A DNA stretch of 64,000 nucleotides from Mansonella perstans (Eukaryota > Nematoda > Chromadorea > Rhabditida > Onchocercidae). Every line of letters starts with the position of its first letter. The first letter of the stretch is position 1. Made by a program: the position numbers and the translations under genes. The notes below the pieces were generated by a model. It ran no database searches, had not been told where the DNA came from, and saw nothing but the letters and a program-made list of their open reading frames with translations. Shown in pieces: positions 59,575 through 64,000 of this stretch. The stretch is from positions 54,462-118,461 of the forward strand of contig JBAMDO010000176.1 in assembly GCA_037074765.1 (NCBI GenBank), read 5' to 3'.

Positions 59575-59762
59575 TATCTAATACCTTAACATAAAATCAA
59601 TTAATTTCGATCTTAACATGAAATCAATTATCTTATAACTTAATATAAAATCAATTAATTTCGATCTTAACATGAAATCAATTATCTTATAAGTTAATAT
59701 AAAATCAATTAATTTCGACCTTAACATGAAATCGATTATTTTATAATTAACATAAAATCAGC
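59575..59762 (+). repeat. AT-rich minisatellite
   Basis: About three copies of a unit near 60 bp built from TAACATAAAATCAATTAATT and TCGATCTTAACATGAAATCA. Confidence 0.9.
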
Positions 59763-62700
59763 TATTGAATTTGAGAAATAGAAAATAAAAAATAAGCAAT
59801 AACTGTTTAGAGAAGATATTAAATGAAAACTAAAGAAATTAGAATAAATATTGAAATATGAGAAGCAGTACTATTAGCTTAATGTGTGCCTTTAAAAATT
59901 GATCGATTAAATTTCAGTGCAGTCTTTTGAGCCATACGGAAGTGAGAAAAAAAAAGAGAAACGAAAAAAGTTTTAAAAAATGCCTTAAAACAGATGTAAA
60001 TTTATCCATCATAAAATGTCTCAGATAGAGAGACAGAGAGAGAAAGGAAGAGAGAGACAGAAAAGGGAGGGAAGAAGAAAGAGGAAGCACTTTTAGCTAA
60101 AATTCATGCGACAAAATATTTTTAAGTGAAAATAACTTGTTTCGAACATATTTATGTGTCATCATCTATTATCAGACAGAAATCTTTCAAAAAATTTTTA
60201 AATTTCTTTTTTAAAAAGAAATTTTTTAAAATTAGAAATAAAAAAAATGAAAAAGCTAAAAGAGAAAAGAAAAGAGACCGCTAATTTATTGATAATTGTT
60301 TACTAATTATTCATTATAGTTGGAAGAATTGACTTTTTGCCTTTTTTCACTGTTTTTTTTTTCTTTTTTTTTTTAGTTTTTTCATTTCATTCTTGTTGAA
60401 TGATCAAAAAAAGAGAGAAGAGAGAAAGAAAGAGAAAGAGAAAGTTTTAAAATATGCATCTTAAATCGATTTTAATGGAAAGAGAAAACAGACAGGTATA
60501 TTTGGGAGAGGGAACCCAGAAAGATTGCTGCTGTATTGATGATTGTTGTAGCATTGTTGTTTGTTATGCAATCGCTTTTGGAAAATTTCGCTTTTAAAAA
60601 AATGAAAAAAAAAAATTTCAATTCATTTTTCTTTGAAATTCAATAAACAAATAATTAAGTAAGAGAGAGCAAGAAAGAAAGAAAGACAGAAAGTGAAACA
60701 ATTGGATTGTTTATGACTATTATGTCGATAATACACTTTCAGTCTGCTGCAAATGGACAAATATTCATCATTCCCGAGAGGGCGGGATAAGAAAAAGGAT
60801 TAAAATTTCACGTCAAATAAGCAGGAGAAAAAGAAAGCCTGTGATGGACAGGGAGAGGAAAAGGTAAATGGATAAAATTCTATGTAAAACTTGATGCAAA
60901 CAGATTTCTCATTCAAGAATGAATTTTTTCTTTTTTGTTAAATAGTATTTGCTACATAAATATATATGAGCTTTAATTAATTTCAAATTTAATTTTTGTA
61001 AACAAGTACTTTACTAACATAATTTCAAAATTAAAAAATAATTAAAAATCACTTATTTCGCTTATATGGGACACCATAAGTTAAGTATTTAATTAAGGTT
61101 CAATTAGATATAAGAGATATTTTTTAAAAAAAAGCTATATTAAGTTATCCTTCAATAATTATTAATAAACGTGGGTGAAAAGAATATATTAAGAAAGAAG
61201 TTGATGGAAAACGAAGAAAAGAATAAAATAAATTAAAAGAATAAAATGAAGCGTAATGAATTTGCATGCTAATTTTTAAATTAAGCCGATTTTAAATTAA
61301 AAATATGTAAAATTAAAAAAACTTCTAAAGATATTAGGAGCGAAATTTGAGTGAAATTTAATGGACGATCAACAAGCATTTGATATTATATGATAAGTTG
61401 GCTACATAAGACAGCAAAAAACACATGAAATGGAATGAACAGGAAATTATTCACCTCGAATTTTTTTCCTTTTTCTTCTCCTCTCTCTCTCTCTTTCCCT
61501 CTCTCTCTTCCTCCCAGTTTCCTAGTGAAAATATCACACTACTTTGGAGTATGATATTGATGAATAAATTGAAAGAAAAATGCCAAGCAGTCGTTTGGCT
61601 TCTTTGTGTTTCTTTGGCCTTATGTTGGATCAAATTGATTTCGTAAAATAACATTTGACAGTGAGAAGGCTTAAAAAAAAGAAAAGAAAAAAAAAAGAAA
61701 AAAAGGAAAATATTTTACATGAAATTTTGTATATTGCTATTGGTGAATTGATATAAAAAATGTAAAAATTTAAATGGAACGAACTGAAATTCATTGCAAT
61801 GCATGGATCCAAGCGCACATCTGGCCTTCTCATTTCTAGGCTATTAATTCTAAGCTAAAATAAAATTAAAAATAAATAGCAAACCAAATTTACATCTATT
61901 TTAGACCAATTATTCTTCTATTGAATTTCAAAAAGACTTTATTTTATTCTCCATTTGATGTCGAAGTATTAAAAAAGCAATGAAAGTGCAAAAATAATTT
62001 CTGGAAAGGGAAAATTAGCATTGTGGAGGAAGACAAAATTAAATTGATAATTAGCTTTTTTGTTGAACGCTGAATTCATTCACTTATTTGGATGGCAATA
62101 ACTGAATCATACAGCAAGTCTTTTCAGTGTTAGGCAAAGGAAAAAAATTTGCAGAAAATATACTGTAAAGTAAGAATCCTCAAAATAATTAATTTTATTA
62201 ATTAATTTTTAACAGTAAAATTTATATTAAAATAAATTAAAATGCTTATTGTTTTTAACTTTTTGCATATATCATTTGTAGCTAAATTTCGCACCTAATT
62301 TTCTGCATTATTAATTATTGCATATTTATTCAGAAGTATGTGTACTTGCAATTATCATATGCTAAACTTTTTGTAGTGCAAATTAAGCTAATTAATAGGA
62401 CTTTTAGAATGATATTTTTGATAATACTTAAACAGCAATGATCATTTTTTGTTTATAAGCATAAATATGAATCAAAAGTTTTATACTGCCGACATATCAT
62501 CAAAGCAGGTTAAAAATGGAAAATTACGACAAATTTTGCACGCAATGATACCAATCGTTCTTTCGTTTTTTAAATTTGTAATGAATCAAAAATGAAGCAT
62601 TTATCTTTTCATTTACATTTTCAACCTTCTCACCTCTTTCCCACACTTCATTCAATGATAGAAAAAATAATCTTAATTACAATTTTACTTTTTGATTTTT

Positions 62701-64000
62701 TCCCCTCCGTTGATAGAAATCTCTTAACAAGTTTAAAATATCTTTTGCTATAAGATGAAACTTTTGCCGACAAGTTATTTCATTTCCTTCTTTTTTTTGC
62801 AGTAATCACCGATTATTACCATTCATTTTTTTTTTTCAATTTCATTTAATTCATTTTTATATCAGACGACCGCCTGCTTTTTATCATTCCTTTTAGGCGA
62901 GATCTTTCTTCCCAGTTCTTTTCTTGAAATCGATTACAAATTAAAATGCGAAATAGTTTGTTAATTTGAGAGAAGAAAATGAACATACCACTGATTCATC
63001 AGTCCAACTCATCAAATCTTAGTAAAATTATTGAGCTAAAGTTACTGCTATTATAAAACTGTGCATTCAAAATTTCAGTTCCAAAATTGTTCTCAAATTG
63101 TAGCTATGATGGATTTTCAGATTCCCACCAATCACGTTTCATTCCTTTCCTTCCTTTAAGCTAGAAATTATTCAAGCATAAATAAATACTTCAACACAAA
63201 ATGCTTATTTTGTTGGATCTTTCAAAACACATTTATTTTTCCATTCCTAAAATTAAGTGAAAAAAGGAGATAATTAAAATTGTTTAAGCCTTAACACATC
63301 TTAACATCTTAACATTCAAAAGCGGAGACTAACTACAAAAGATGTTTCCATGTTTAGCATACATATGATGCCTTGAAACACTATTGAAATTTCATATTGA
63401 TTCATCAGTTCAGCTCGTCAAATCTCATTAAAATAAAGTACCACAATAAAGCCTAAATCTCGAACTAAAAAATTGGAGAACATAAGGATGAACTCTTAGG
63501 CCTTTCGATTACTTTGATACTTTTATAGAATAAATAATTTGAGAAGGAAAAGAAAATAAAGAAATTGATACCGAACATATCAAACTGGAATGATGGACAG
63601 ACAGATTGTCATTTGTTGTTGGATATGACATTAAGTGTCTTCATTTGCTAACTAATTAATATTCATTCTAGTATTTCTACGCTTTTCTTCAATATATGTG
63701 TCCAATTTGTCTACTGAATTGCAAATATGTCAATTATTTTTTATGGAATAAAAATTTTTTAAAAATAAAATGAAATTGATAACGGTAGTATTAAATTATA
63801 TAGTATATCTTTCAGGATGGTAGTTATGAAATGGTGCTCTCATTTATCAATTATAGTAATAATTTGATACTTTAGCAAATAATGACTGTCACGGTTATTA
63901 TTAGTTGTGCTATTTCTATTCGTTTTTAACAGTCAAATATTATAATTTATTTCATTTATTTTCCAGAAATTCATTTATTTTCCAGAAAATTTGCTCTGAT

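Larger units (their letters stand above)
55251..64000. other. Simple-sequence-rich region without convincing genes
   Basis: Contains TTA, CTAT, TGAA, GA and CT tracts and several minisatellites (listed), with purine-rich minus or plus strand stretches around 59940-60110, 60400-60500 and 60655-60700. It may include long 5' introns of the minus-strand gene that ends at 52195. One candidate terminal exon, minus strand about 59188-59065, is listed separately. Between 61 and 64 kb I see only AT-rich sequence and a short direct repeat (62992-63030 and 63397-63435). Confidence 0.5.

Overview
The window is AT-rich nematode DNA. Genes have short exons, introns that mostly open GTAAGT and close TTTTCAG, and several start codons sit just behind a TTTCAG or TATAG acceptor, as expected for spliced-leader trans-splicing. 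Bel/Pao-type retroelement relics, a serpentine receptor and calreticulin structure suggest a spirurine, probably filarial, worm; that is inference, not a match. No rRNA, tRNA, CRISPR array or prokaryotic feature was seen. All exon joins below were worked out by hand from splice sites and reading phase, and no database was searched.

Layout. 0.9-7.1 kb: a rearranged segment of Bel/Pao relics and broken receptor copies around one intact minus-strand serpentine receptor (3156-4422). 9.7-14.5 kb: a two-exon gene for a very repetitive Gly/Ala/Val-rich protein with about 33 YFMPG-centred units and a one-base frameshift near its end. 14.9-15.3 kb: a doubtful small gene, followed by an LTR-like stretch. 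17.8-19.9 kb: a charged, low-complexity protein built from tandem phase-1 exons. 19.9-26 kb: gene-poor. 26-27 kb: a small Shisa/VOPP1-like single-pass membrane protein. 28.7-30.3 kb: an unrecognised five-exon gene. 30.6-32.8 kb (minus): protein phosphatase methylesterase 1. 33.9-34.6 kb: a 99-residue protein. 35.1-37.2 kb (minus): a PRDM9/SET-17-type PR/SET methyltransferase. 38.5-39.4 kb: cytochrome bc1 subunit 8. 42.7-45.6 kb: calreticulin. 46.7-50.6 kb: a divergent calreticulin paralogue in tandem. 52.2-55.25 kb (minus): the 3' part of a Ser/Thr-rich protein gene. 55.3-64 kb: microsatellites, minisatellites and purine tracts without a convincing gene.

Most interesting: the calreticulin pair. 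All nine exons correspond and four internal exons have identical lengths, but the second gene has lost the acidic calcium-storage tail, ends in NEEL rather than HDEL, and has a GC where one intron donor should be GT. Both genes have an upstream ATTGG-8 nt-TGAC(G/A)TGG arrangement that looks like a shared unfolded-protein-response element. Also notable are the YFMPG repeat protein, candidate GC-AG introns (one splits the catalytic serine codon of PPME1), and small duplications that copied splice sites.
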